From Eubacterium sp. (GTDB lineage: Bacteria; Bacillota_A; Clostridia; Lachnospirales; Lachnospiraceae): a DNA stretch of 12,206 bases. The notes beneath the pieces are model-generated. The model had not been told where the DNA came from and did no database searches. It saw only the letters and a list, made by a program, of their open reading frames with translations. Positions 5,730 through 12,206 of the stretch are shown in pieces (position 1 is the stretch's first letter; each line of letters opens with the position of its first letter). A program made the position numbers and the translations under genes. The DNA lies in assembly GCA_017475785.1 (NCBI GenBank), contig JAFVEX010000036.1, positions 1-12,206 of the forward strand, given 5' to 3'.

Positions 5730-7565
5730 TCACACTTCGATTTGCTTCGCCTCCGCCTCAAATATAGCCTCAAATTCCAGGCGGTTCAGTTTTTCTTTCT
5801 GCATCAGCTGCTCAGCGGTTTCCTCCAGCACATACCTGTGCGCGCTGATCAGCTCTGCTGCCTCCCGATGACATTTCTCAATGATCTGATAAACCTCATC
5901 ATCAATTTTTGCGGCAACCTTTTCGCTGAAATTCTTTGTCTGACCCCAGTCACGGCCGATAAAGATTTCCTCCGAATCGCTGCCGTAATTGACGAGTCCG
6001 AGCTCCGAGGACATACCGTACTGCATGACCATGGAGCGGGCGATCTGCGTGGCCTGCTTGATATCCTGCGAGGCGCCGGTCGTGATGTCATCAAACATCA
6101 TCTCCTCTGCGACACGTCCGCCGAGGTATACAGTAATGTTCTGCAGCATCTTCCCGCGCGTATTGAATATCTCATCATTTTCCGGCTGGGGCATTGTATA
6201 GCCTGCGGCGCCCGGTCCGGTCGGGATAATGGAAATGGAGTAGACCGGATCCATGTCCGGCAGGACATGAAACAGGATCGCGTGACCCGCCTCATGGTAC
6301 GCGGTAATCCGTTTTTCCTTATCCGAAATGATCTTGCTCTTTTTCTCTGTACCGATTCCAACCTTGACAAAGGCGCCTTTGATATCCTTCTGTGTCAGAT
6401 AGGCGCGGCCCATCTTCGCGGCCGCGATCGCCGCCTCATTCAGCAGGTTCTCCAGATCCGCGCCGGTAAAGCCGGCGGTCGTCTGCGCGATTTCAGCCAG
6501 ATCCACGTCATCTCCCAGCGGCTTCCCCTTGGCGTGAACGCGCAGAATTTCTTCGCGCCCGCGCACATCCGGGCGGCCGACCGCGACACGCCTGTCAAAT
6601 CGCCCGGGCCGCAGAATTGCCGGATCAAGAATGTCCACACGGTTTGTGGCAGCCATCACGATAATATTTTCGTTCGGCCCAAATCCGTCCATCTCGACCA
6701 GCAGCTGGTTCAGTGTCTGCTCTCTCTCATCGTGACCGCCGCCCATGCCGCTTCCGCGTCTTCTGGCAACTGCGTCAATCTCATCGATAAAGACAATACA
6801 CGGCGCGTGCTTCTTCGCGTCCTCGAACATATCGCGCACGCGGGACGCTCCGACGCCGACAAACATCTCAACGAAATCCGATCCGGAGATGGAAAAGAAC
6901 GGCACGCCTGCCTCCCCTGCCACGGCCTTTGCAAGGAGCGTCTTGCCGGTTCCGGGAGGACCCACCAGCAGCACGCCGGTCGGAATTCTGGCTCCAACCT
7001 GCACATATCTCGTCGGGTCTCTCAGGAATTCGACAACTTCCTGCAGTTCCTCTTTTTCCTCCTGCAGACCCGCCACATCATCAAACCGCACCTTTTTATC
7101 TGCGTCTGTAGACATCCGCGCGTGGTTTCTTCCGAAATTCATCATGCGGGCGTTCGTGCTGCCCGCCCCGCCGCCCTGGCGGTTCATCATCGTAATAAAA
7201 ATGATCGCGAGTACCGCGCAGAGAATGATCGGAATCACCAGGGATTCCATCATACCTTCACGGGAGACATTCTTCAGCGTAATCTCCACGCCCTTTTCTT
7301 CCAGGCTGCGGACTGCTTCGTTTACATCACTGACAAACACACGCCCCTCAGTGCCGTCGGTGAGCGAAAACTGTACGCTGCCGGTCGGCACCTGCGCGTT
7401 CTGCGAAATCACGGCGGACACGATTTCTCCGCCTTCAAGATACTTCTGATACTGGCTGTTTGTGACACCCTCCCGGTTGTCCATGAGCGTGGGAAGGTAC
7501 AGAAACAGCACAATGAGCACAGCAATTACAAAAAAATATGTGCTCATGCCTCTTCTGCTCGACAC
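5730..7565 (-). CDS. ftsH: ATP-dependent zinc metalloprotease FtsH
   Basis: This 611-residue membrane-anchored AAA+ protease degrades misassembled membrane proteins and some regulators as a hexamer. Two membrane segments (about 9-27 and 108-127) flank an extracytoplasmic domain. The AAA domain has Walker A GPPGTGKT (202-209), pore loop FVG (235-237), Walker B IVFIDEID (257-264) and a second region of homology ending in RPGRFDRR (319-326). The zinc site HEAGH is at 424-428, with the third ligand Asp501 in TTGASQD. All catalytic residues are present and the length is normal. The start is a GTG at 7565, 11 bases after AAAGGAG (7577-7583); the next in-frame ATG (7547) is too far from this site. 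It follows hpt by 26 bp as the last gene of the tilS-hpt-ftsH run. Confidence 0.97.
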   Translation of the reverse strand: MSSRRGMSTYFFVIAVLIVLFLYLPTLMDNREGVTNSQYQKYLEGGEIVSAVISQNAQVPTGSVQFSLTDGTEGRVFVSDVNEAVRSLEEKGVEITLKNVSREGMMESLVIPIILCAVLAIIFITMMNRQGGGAGSTNARMMNFGRNHARMSTDADKKVRFDDVAGLQEEKEELQEVVEFLRDPTRYVQVGARIPTGVLLVGPPGTGKTLLAKAVAGEAGVPFFSISGSDFVEMFVGVGASRVRDMFEDAKKHAPCIVFIDEIDAVARRRGSGMGGGHDEREQTLNQLLVEMDGFGPNENIIVMAATNRVDILDPAILRPGRFDRRVAVGRPDVRGREEILRVHAKGKPLGDDVDLAEIAQTTAGFTGADLENLLNEAAIAAAKMGRAYLTQKDIKGAFVKVGIGTEKKSKIISDKEKRITAYHEAGHAILFHVLPDMDPVYSISIIPTGPGAAGYTMPQPENDEIFNTRGKMLQNITVYLGGRVAEEMMFDDITTGASQDIKQATQIARSMVMQYGMSSELGLVNYGSDSEEIFIGRDWGQTKNFSEKVAAKIDDEVYQIIEKCHREAAELISAHRYVLEETAEQLMQKEKLNRLEFEAIFEAEAKQIEV

Positions 7566-7591
7566 GTTGCTTATGACTCCTTTATCTCTTT

Positions 7592-8122
7592 TTATTCCTC
7601 AAAAGAAACCACGCCGATATACGGCAGATCTCTGTATTTCTGGTCATAGTCAAGACCATACCCGACGACAAACTCATTTGGAATATTGAAGCCGGCATAT
7701 TTGACGTCGACGTTATCGACGACGCGCCGCTCCGGCTTGTCCAGAAGCGTGCAGATCTCCATACTGGCAGGATTTCTCTGAGAAAGCACCTCCAGCAGAT
7801 AGCTGAGCGTCCTGCCGGTGTCAATGATATCCTCGACGATGATCACGTCTTTTCCTTCCAGCGGCTCATCCAGGTCCTTCACAAACTTCACGACGCCGCT
7901 GGAGGTAGTGCCGCTCCCGTAGCTCTGCACGGACATAAAATCCATGCTGACCGGAACGGTAATCCGCTTTGCGAGATCACACATAAAAAATACGCCGCCT
8001 TTCAGAACACAGATCAAATGCACACTTCTGCCGGCGTAATCGCGGCTGATCTGTTCCCCGAGCTCACGCACGCGCGCGTCAACTGTCTGTTCGTCCAGAA
8101 GAACTCTGATATGCTCTTTCAT
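7592..8122 (-). CDS. hpt: Hypoxanthine phosphoribosyltransferase
   Basis: The 176-residue enzyme converts hypoxanthine or guanine plus PRPP to IMP or GMP in purine salvage. Hallmarks are LKGG at 40-43 (diphosphate-binding loop), the flexible-loop SYG at 67-69, the PRPP signature VIIVEDIIDTGRTL at 93-106, KPER at 129-132, and the base-binding segment NEFVVGYGLDYDQKYR at 149-164. The frame is open to 8197, but the ATG at 8122 is the start because AAGGAG lies 6 bases upstream (8129-8134) and MKEHIRVLLDE matches the usual HPRT N-terminus. The first 44 bases overlap the end of tilS in another frame, suggesting translational coupling. The tilS-hpt-ftsH order is conserved across Bacillota. Confidence 0.96.
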   Translation of the reverse strand: MKEHIRVLLDEQTVDARVRELGEQISRDYAGRSVHLICVLKGGVFFMCDLAKRITVPVSMDFMSVQSYGSGTTSSGVVKFVKDLDEPLEGKDVIIVEDIIDTGRTLSYLLEVLSQRNPASMEICTLLDKPERRVVDNVDVKYAGFNIPNEFVVGYGLDYDQKYRDLPYIGVVSFEE

Positions 8123-9671
8123 GTTCCGCTCCTTCTTCTGCCTGTGCAGTGATATAAAGTACCTGTTTTGTGTCATCCCGGACATACGCCCGGGCACTGA
8201 TTCTGCCTCCGACGATCCAGAGCACCTCGCTGCCGCTTGCCAAAAGGGGGATTTTGTCCCTCTCGGCCCGCGGGATCTTGTGATTGATCATCCAGGCCTT
8301 GACACTCTGGCGCTCACCGGCTTCGTTGATTACCAGGTAATCTCCGGGTCTTCGCGTTCGGATAGCAAGACTATTCTTTATATTATCACAATTCAGCCAT
8401 TTCGTATATGGTTTTTGAGGGATTGGATTTGGATAAATGCAAGTTTCCTCGAATTCGAAGCGGTACCCAAGGCAGCGTATTTCCTGCTTTCTGCCAGGTG
8501 ACGGGCTTACGGAAAACGCTCCGACACACGCGGCATCAGAGTTTTCGGGCATGCCATCCTTCTGTGTGCCAGTATCATTATCCATCTGCGGTACTGCCAT
8601 CTGCGGCACTGCCCCCTGCGAAATGCCTTCAGCCTCCCTTCCGGGCAGCCCCGGCGGCTCTTTGCGAACCAGACACAACCGCACCCCGCCATACTCACGG
8701 ACCGCATGAATCCCGTTTGCCAGACGCGCCTCTCTTCCCGCGTGACCCGCGAACAAATCCAGCACCTTCAAAACATGCACACGCGAAAAGCCATCGGAAG
8801 ATCCGCTCAGTTTCTCCATAGCTGCCAGTATGATATATCGCCTTAGAATCTCTGCTTCCCGAAAAATCTCCTCATCGAGAAAGATATGCTGACGCACCTG
8901 CGCAGTTCCTGACGAATTTGAAGCTTCTCTGTCGTAATTCACCGGAGGAAGTATCTTCCCGGCCTCCCCGGCAATCCACCTGTCGGCAAGCTGCATTGTC
9001 TCGGCTGCCTCCGCGATATGCCTAACCGCCTGTCCGTGAACCGTTTGCTCCAGAAGCGGCAGGATATTATGCCGGATGCGGTTTCGCGTGTATGATTCCG
9101 ACGCGTTAGACTGATCAGTCCGCCACGGAATTCCCTGCTCAGACAGCCATGCCTCAATCTCATCCCGCCGCACGCACAAAAGCGGCCTGATTCGGTCTCC
9201 CCGGACCGGCAGCATACCCGACATGCCTGTCAGCCCGGCGCCGCGCGCCAGATGAAACAGAACTGTCTCGGCCTGATCATCCATGTGATGTGCCAGGGCG
9301 ATCTTCGTCACGCCGTGATTCTGCACACAGTCGTGAAACAGTTCCTCTCTGGCTGCTCTGCCCGCCTCCTCCAGGCCGCCGCTCCGCTCCCGGACGTTTT
9401 CTGACCTGCAGAACAGCGGAATCTTCAGCTTCCCGCAGTATGACTCCACAAACGCCTGGTCTCCATCACTCTCCGCGCCGCGCAGATTATGGTTCAGATG
9501 ACATGCGGCCAGCGTACACGAGATCTCTCCTTCTTCACACAATTCGTGCAGCACGTTGAGAAGGCAGATGGAATCCGCCCCGCCTGAGCAGGCTACACAG
9601 ACCACGTCCCCGGGAGCGATCATGTCGTGCTCCCTGATAAACGCCAGAATACTTCGCTTGAAATTTTGCAT
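8079..9671 (-). CDS. tilS: tRNA(Ile)-lysidine synthetase TilS
   Basis: The 530-residue enzyme attaches lysine to C34 of the CAU-anticodon tRNA-Ile, letting it read AUA. The PP-loop ATPase motif SGGADS lies at 29-34, followed by HLNHNLRGAESDGD and ALAHHMDDQAETVLFHLARG, all typical of TilS. The C-terminal TilS domain is recognised by TRRPGDYL and INHKIPRAERDKIPLL. Between the central and C-terminal domains is a low-complexity insert that includes a duplicated AVPQM unit, which makes the protein longer than many homologues. ATG 9671 has AGGAGA at 9682-9687, 10 bases upstream. The ribosome binding site sits directly beside the long hairpin element at 9689-9953, and no clear promoter is seen between. 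The 3' end overlaps hpt by 44 bases. Confidence 0.95.
   Translation of the reverse strand: MQNFKRSILAFIREHDMIAPGDVVCVACSGGADSICLLNVLHELCEEGEISCTLAACHLNHNLRGAESDGDQAFVESYCGKLKIPLFCRSENVRERSGGLEEAGRAAREELFHDCVQNHGVTKIALAHHMDDQAETVLFHLARGAGLTGMSGMLPVRGDRIRPLLCVRRDEIEAWLSEQGIPWRTDQSNASESYTRNRIRHNILPLLEQTVHGQAVRHIAEAAETMQLADRWIAGEAGKILPPVNYDREASNSSGTAQVRQHIFLDEEIFREAEILRRYIILAAMEKLSGSSDGFSRVHVLKVLDLFAGHAGREARLANGIHAVREYGGVRLCLVRKEPPGLPGREAEGISQGAVPQMAVPQMDNDTGTQKDGMPENSDAACVGAFSVSPSPGRKQEIRCLGYRFEFEETCIYPNPIPQKPYTKWLNCDNIKNSLAIRTRRPGDYLVINEAGERQSVKAWMINHKIPRAERDKIPLLASGSEVLWIVGGRISARAYVRDDTKQVLYITAQAEEGAEHERAYQSSSGRTDS
8583..8612. repeat. 15-bp tandem duplication inside tilS
   Basis: The units catctgcggtactgc (8583-8597) and catctgcggcactgc (8598-8612) differ at one base. 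They encode two copies of AVPQM in the variable linker of TilS. The length is a multiple of three, so the frame is kept. Confidence 0.7.
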
Positions 9672-9688
9672 CTGTGAGTTCTCTCCTG

Positions 9689-9953
9689 AATTGTAGTTTG
9701 TCGGGATCGTGCTGTTCTTTGCGCACTCACCGGATCAGTTTCCTCTGACGATCTTCGGCGATAAAAAGACTTACAGGACGAGATGATTAGAGCCGGTTAT
9801 TGCGCGAGATGGTTATTCCTCCTTATGAATAAACAGCTCGCGCAATTAGCGGGTCTTATCATCTGGCCTGGAAGCTTTTTGCCGGATCGTCAGAGGAAAC
9901 TGATCCGGTGAGTGCGCAAATAAAAAACCACGATCCCGACAAACATAAATTTC
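9689..9953. repeat. About 260-bp long-hairpin repeat element between divIC and tilS
   Basis: Almost the whole stretch folds on itself. Outer arms tttgtcgggatcgtg (9697-9711) and 9929-9943 pair perfectly over 15 bp. Bases 9718-9753 and 9885-9920 pair perfectly over 36 bp. The inner arms continue with a few mismatches and close with ttgcgcgag (9800-9808) against 9837-9845. The 28-base apical loop carries a perfect AAGGAGG on the minus strand (9818-9824) with no start codon after it. The end at 9910-9952 recurs at 105-147. No transposase or credible ORF is present. It fills the gene-free gap between the divIC terminator and the tilS ribosome binding site. The structure suggests a miniature inverted-repeat element or a structured RNA. 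Confidence 0.75.
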
Positions 9954-9961
9954 CGCACCTG

Positions 9962-9995
9962 AAAAGACTGCCATGCCCGGCAGGACATGGCAGTC
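9962..9995 (-). terminator. Intrinsic terminator of the HU-rqcP-divIC transcript
   Basis: A perfect 10-bp stem gactgccatg/catggcagtc (9966-9975 with 9986-9995) with a 10-base loop is followed on the minus strand by TTTT (9965-9962). It starts 7 bases after the divIC stop codon. The T-run is short but placement and stem are convincing. Confidence 0.8.
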
Positions 9996-10002
9996 TGAAC
10001 AA

Positions 10003-10281
10003 TCACTCGGCTTCCTTAAAGATAATCTCGTCATCCTTAATCAGACCCAGCTTCTCTTTTGCCGCTTTCTCTTTGTACTCATCACTCTGCATATACTTCT
10101 GCATCTGCTCGATTTCTTCTGTCCGCTGCTCTTCCGCTTCTGTCTCCTGGGTCAGCAGAGAGATCTGCTGATTGCCTCTGGAGATTTTCTGCCGCATCTG
10201 ATAACTCTGAAATACAATTACGGCCAGCAGAATCATGGCAGCAGCCAGAATCCCGATCATCGTACGTTTATTTGAATGCAT
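10003..10281 (-). CDS. divIC: Septum formation initiator family protein DivIC/FtsB-like
   Basis: The 92-residue single-pass membrane protein has a short basic N-terminus (MHSNKRTM), one membrane segment (about 8-26), and a coiled coil rich in Gln/Glu (about 30-65). It ends with the conserved tail DEYKEKAAKEKLGLIKDDEIIF. This is the DivIC/FtsB layout; these proteins work with FtsL and DivIB/FtsQ at the division septum. It lies directly after rqcP, as DivIC does in Bacillota, although yabP and yabQ, which separate them in spore formers, are missing. The ribosome binding site is weak (GAGTGGTGA region), so expression may depend on the upstream genes. The gene is followed at once by an intrinsic terminator. 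Confidence 0.88.
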   Translation of the reverse strand: MHSNKRTMIGILAAAMILLAVIVFQSYQMRQKISRGNQQISLLTQETEAEEQRTEEIEQMQKYMQSDEYKEKAAKEKLGLIKDDEIIFKEAE

Positions 10282-10296
10282 GTATCACCACTCACG

Positions 10297-10536
10297 TTAT
10301 AAATAACGGTAGAGGTTCTGCGCCTCTTCCTTCTTTACTGTTTCTTTAACATCCATTACTTCGACTCGGACAGAGTTTGTTCCAAAGAGAATTTCCAGCT
10401 GGTCTCCAACCTTCACGGGCGAGGACGCCCTGGCCGGTTTTCCATTCTGGAGGACTCTGCCGGCATCACACGCCTCATTTGCGACTGTGCGCCGCTTGAT
10501 CAGACGGGATACCTTCAGATATTTATCCAGGCGCAT
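10297..10536 (-). CDS. rqcP: S4-domain RNA-binding protein RqcP (YabO/Hsp15 family)
   Basis: The 79-residue protein is a single S4 RNA-binding domain: MRLDKYLKVSRLIKRRTVAN followed by ACDAGRVLQNGKPARASSPV and KVGDQLEI. In B. subtilis RqcP binds stalled 50S subunits and works with RqcH in adding alanine tails to nascent chains. The size, the conserved RLDKYL start and the position between HU and divIC all fit. The ATG at 10536 lies 3 bases after the HU stop, with a short purine-rich AAGGAT inside the end of HU serving as ribosome binding site, so translation is probably coupled. Confidence 0.93.
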   Translation of the reverse strand: MRLDKYLKVSRLIKRRTVANEACDAGRVLQNGKPARASSPVKVGDQLEILFGTNSVRVEVMDVKETVKKEEAQNLYRYL

Positions 10537-10539
10537 CGC

Positions 10540-10812
10540 TTATTTAACCAGATCCTTCAGGGACTTGCCGGCTTTGAACTTCGGTGTTCTGGAAGCGCTG
10601 ATCTCGATGGTCTCGCCTGTCTGCGGATTTCTTCCCTGGCGCGCGGAGCGCTCGGATACTTCAAATGTACCGAATCCGACGAGCTGAACCTTGCCGCCGT
10701 CCTTCAGTTCTTCTGAAACTACATCGATAAATGCCTTAACGGCTGCCTCTGCGTCTCTCTTGGAAATACCAGCTTTCTCCGCGATAGCAGCAGCTAATTC
10801 TGTCTTATTCAT
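10540..10812 (-). CDS. hup: HU family DNA-binding protein
   Basis: This 90-residue histone-like protein forms dimers that bend and compact DNA. The N-terminal helices (MNKTELAAAIAEKAGISKRD) precede GFGTF at 46-50 and the DNA-binding beta arm RQGRNPQTGE at 58-67, ending in TPKFKAGKSLKDLV, all canonical HU. It matches HU rather than IHF in length and arm sequence, and appears to be the general HU. ATG 10812 has a strong AGGAGG at 10820-10825, and a near-consensus promoter lies just upstream, both consistent with high expression. It is the first gene of the HU-rqcP-divIC operon. Confidence 0.96.
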   Translation of the reverse strand: MNKTELAAAIAEKAGISKRDAEAAVKAFIDVVSEELKDGGKVQLVGFGTFEVSERSARQGRNPQTGETIEISASRTPKFKAGKSLKDLVK

Positions 10813-10850
10813 GGTAATACCTCCTAAAAACTTTCTAAATACTACAACTA

Positions 10851-10879
10851 GTTATATACTGCGTTCTCAGCTTTGTCAA
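10851..10879 (-). promoter_or_regulatory. Near-consensus sigma-A promoter for the HU operon
   Basis: A perfect -35 box TTGACA (10874-10879) and -10 box TATAAC (10851-10856, 5 of 6) are separated by exactly 17 bases. The start of transcription should be near 10844, giving a leader of about 30 bases before the HU start codon. This is the strongest promoter in the window. Confidence 0.88.
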
Positions 10880-10940
10880 GGAAAACATAAGTAAACTTTT
10901 TCCGAACATTTTTCAAACGGAATGTTCACACCTTGTCCGC

Positions 10941-12206
10941 TCAAAGCATTTTGTCAATAATTGCTCCGATCGCCTCTCCCATGTCTGCTGACTTCTGATC
11001 AGCGTCCTCAAGGGACGTGCCCTTGATTCCGTAGTAGAATTTGATCTTTGGCTCTGTTCCGGACGGACGGACGCATACCCACGCGTCATCCTCCAGCTCA
11101 TAATACAGGACATTTGAGGACGGCAGGCCGGTCGAGGAGGTCTCTCCTGTTTTCAGGTCGACGCGCTTATCTGCCTTGTAATCACGTGTCGCGAGTACCT
11201 GATATCCGCCGATTTCAGCCGGCGGATTCTGGCGGAGCTCTGCCATGATGCCCTGAATTTTCTCAAGGCCTTCCTTGCCGGCGAGGCCGATGGATTTAAT
11301 CGCGTCCTTATAATATCCCAGTCGCTCGTACAGATCGATCATGACTTCCCAGAGCGTCTTGCCCTGCTGCTTGTAATACGCCGCAGCTTCGCAGAGCGCC
11401 ATCACCGCCACGATCGCGTCCTTATCGCGCGCATGAGTTCCAATCAGGCAGCCATAGCTCTCTTCAAATCCGAAGAGGTACGTGCCTTTTCCGCTCTCCT
11501 CGAACTGAAGGATCTGCTGTCCGATGTATTTGAACCCGGTCAGGACCTCAATGAAATTCACGCCGTAGTACCGCGCAATCGCTCCGGCCATATTGCTGGA
11601 AACGATCGTCGAGATCAGAGCGCCGTCCTCCGGAAGTCCCTTCAGCGCCTTGCGCTGGCCGATCTCATAATCGGCAAGCAGGCAGCCGGACATGTTTCCT
11701 GTCAGATCATGATAATTGCCTTCCGCGTCCTTTACGCGCACGCCGAGGCGGTCTGCGTCCGGGTCAGTCGCCAGGACAAGATCCGCGTCCAGCTCCTTTG
11801 CGAGTTCCAGACCAAGCACAAACGCATCCTCCGACTCCGGATTCGGATACGGACAAGTCGGGAAGTCGCCGTCCGGCAGACGCTGCGCCTGCACCGGATA
11901 AACGTGCTCAAATCCCAGCTGCCGCATGATCTTGCGGGCGGGAATGTTGCCTGTTCCGTGGAGCGGCGTATAGACAATTTTCAGTTCCTTTGCCATGGCC
12001 TGAATTGCCTCCGGGTGAAGAACCTGGCTCTTCAGCGCCTCCATATACGGCTCGTCGATATCAGCGCCGATCACCTGATAAAGATCTGCCACGACGGCGT
12101 CATCCTTTTCCATAGTCAGGACATCTGCCCAGTCTGTGACAGCCTGCACCTCTGCCATGATACCGGTGTCATGCGGCGGCGTAATCTGCGCGCCGTCCTC
12201 CCAGTA
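10941..12206 (-). CDS. pgcA: Phosphoglucomutase/phosphomannomutase (phospho-sugar mutase), 5' part outside the window
   Basis: This is an alpha-D-phosphohexomutase, interconverting hexose 1- and 6-phosphates (probably glucose) to link glycogen and maltodextrin use, glycolysis and envelope sugar synthesis. The frame is open to the window edge, giving 421 visible residues that start YWEDGAQITPPHDTGI. Family members of this type have roughly 570-580 residues, so about 150 N-terminal residues, including the phosphoserine loop, lie outside. Visible motifs are Mg-binding DPDADR (about 148-153 of the visible part), sugar-binding FEESYG (about 247-252) and phosphate-binding RPSGTEPK (about 380-387). 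All are intact. The gene ends 128 bp before HU, which has its own promoter. I saw no convincing terminator between the two. Glucose versus mannose preference cannot be read from the sequence. Confidence 0.92.
   Translation of the reverse strand, partial: YWEDGAQITPPHDTGIMAEVQAVTDWADVLTMEKDDAVVADLYQVIGADIDEPYMEALKSQVLHPEAIQAMAKELKIVYTPLHGTGNIPARKIMRQLGFEHVYPVQAQRLPDGDFPTCPYPNPESEDAFVLGLELAKELDADLVLATDPDADRLGVRVKDAEGNYHDLTGNMSGCLLADYEIGQRKALKGLPEDGALISTIVSSNMAGAIARYYGVNFIEVLTGFKYIGQQILQFEESGKGTYLFGFEESYGCLIGTHARDKDAIVAVMALCEAAAYYKQQGKTLWEVMIDLYERLGYYKDAIKSIGLAGKEGLEKIQGIMAELRQNPPAEIGGYQVLATRDYKADKRVDLKTGETSSTGLPSSNVLYYELEDDAWVCVRPSGTEPKIKFYYGIKGTSLEDADQKSADMGEAIGAIIDKML

Noticed and set aside
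5700..7649. 649-codon open frame on the plus strand opposite ftsH and the end of hpt
   Set aside because: It mirrors the well-supported ftsH gene, has no recognisable domain or plausible composition, and reflects codon bias of the real gene on the other strand.
7592..8197. Extended HPRT start at 8197
   Set aside because: The 25 extra residues overlap tilS further, do not resemble HPRT, and a good ribosome binding site serves the ATG at 8122.
10904..10927. Inverted repeat gaacatt...aatgttc between the PGM gene and HU, considered as a LexA box or terminator
   Set aside because: The spacing of the GAAC and GTTC halves does not fit the Bacillus-type LexA site (four bases between), and no T-run follows on the minus strand.
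1..12206. Search for a defence system, prophage, CRISPR array or biosynthetic cluster
   Set aside because: Every supported gene is a known housekeeping or metabolic family, and the repeats are hairpin elements rather than spaced direct repeats with unique spacers.

Overview
The window carries a block of mostly housekeeping genes, all on the minus strand, from a low-GC-phylum Gram-positive anaerobe with fairly GC-rich DNA (a little above half G+C by eye, not computed). The order HU - S4-domain RqcP - DivIC - TilS - HPRT - FtsH is the conserved Bacillota cluster. Together with the TcdA style, the choline-binding-like cell-wall repeats and the GH13 enzyme, this points to Clostridia, probably Lachnospiraceae (inference). 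The sporulation genes that normally sit in this cluster (yabP and yabQ before divIC, spoIIE between divIC and tilS) are absent, which suggests a non-sporulating lineage.

Layout in transcription order, from high to low coordinates. (1) 12206-10941: 3' two thirds of a phosphoglucomutase/phosphomannomutase. (2) 10879-9962: a near-consensus promoter drives HU, rqcP and divIC, closed by an intrinsic terminator. (3) 9953-9689: a roughly 260-bp hairpin element with long inverted arms, including 36 perfectly paired bases, sits where spoIIE would be and ends just before the tilS ribosome binding site. (4) 9671-5730: tilS-hpt-ftsH, with tilS and hpt overlapping. (5) 5585-5518: a terminator and a second hairpin in the leader of a cytoplasmic GH13 alpha-glucan hydrolase (5490-3235). 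(6) 3255-3096: a promoter inside the 3' end of the GH13 gene drives tRNA-Leu(UAA), followed by a hairpin. (7) 2993-2784: a second, unrelated 210-bp inverted-repeat element. (8) 2720-146: a secreted cell-wall glucosaminidase whose reading frame is split at an A-AAA-AAT slippery heptamer, then a YfbR-like 5'-deoxynucleotidase, then tcdA. (9) 147-1: the end of a second copy of the hairpin element family seen at 9689-9953 abuts the tcdA stop codon.

Functionally the window combines chromosome packaging (HU), ribosome quality control (RqcP), cell division (DivIC), tRNA maturation (TilS, TcdA, tRNA-Leu), purine salvage and nucleotide clean-up (HPRT, YfbR), membrane proteolysis (FtsH), alpha-glucan and hexose-phosphate metabolism (GH13, PGM) and wall remodelling (glucosaminidase). 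I see no defence system, prophage, transposase or CRISPR array. The most unusual material is non-coding: two families of hairpin repeats and the possible frameshift site.
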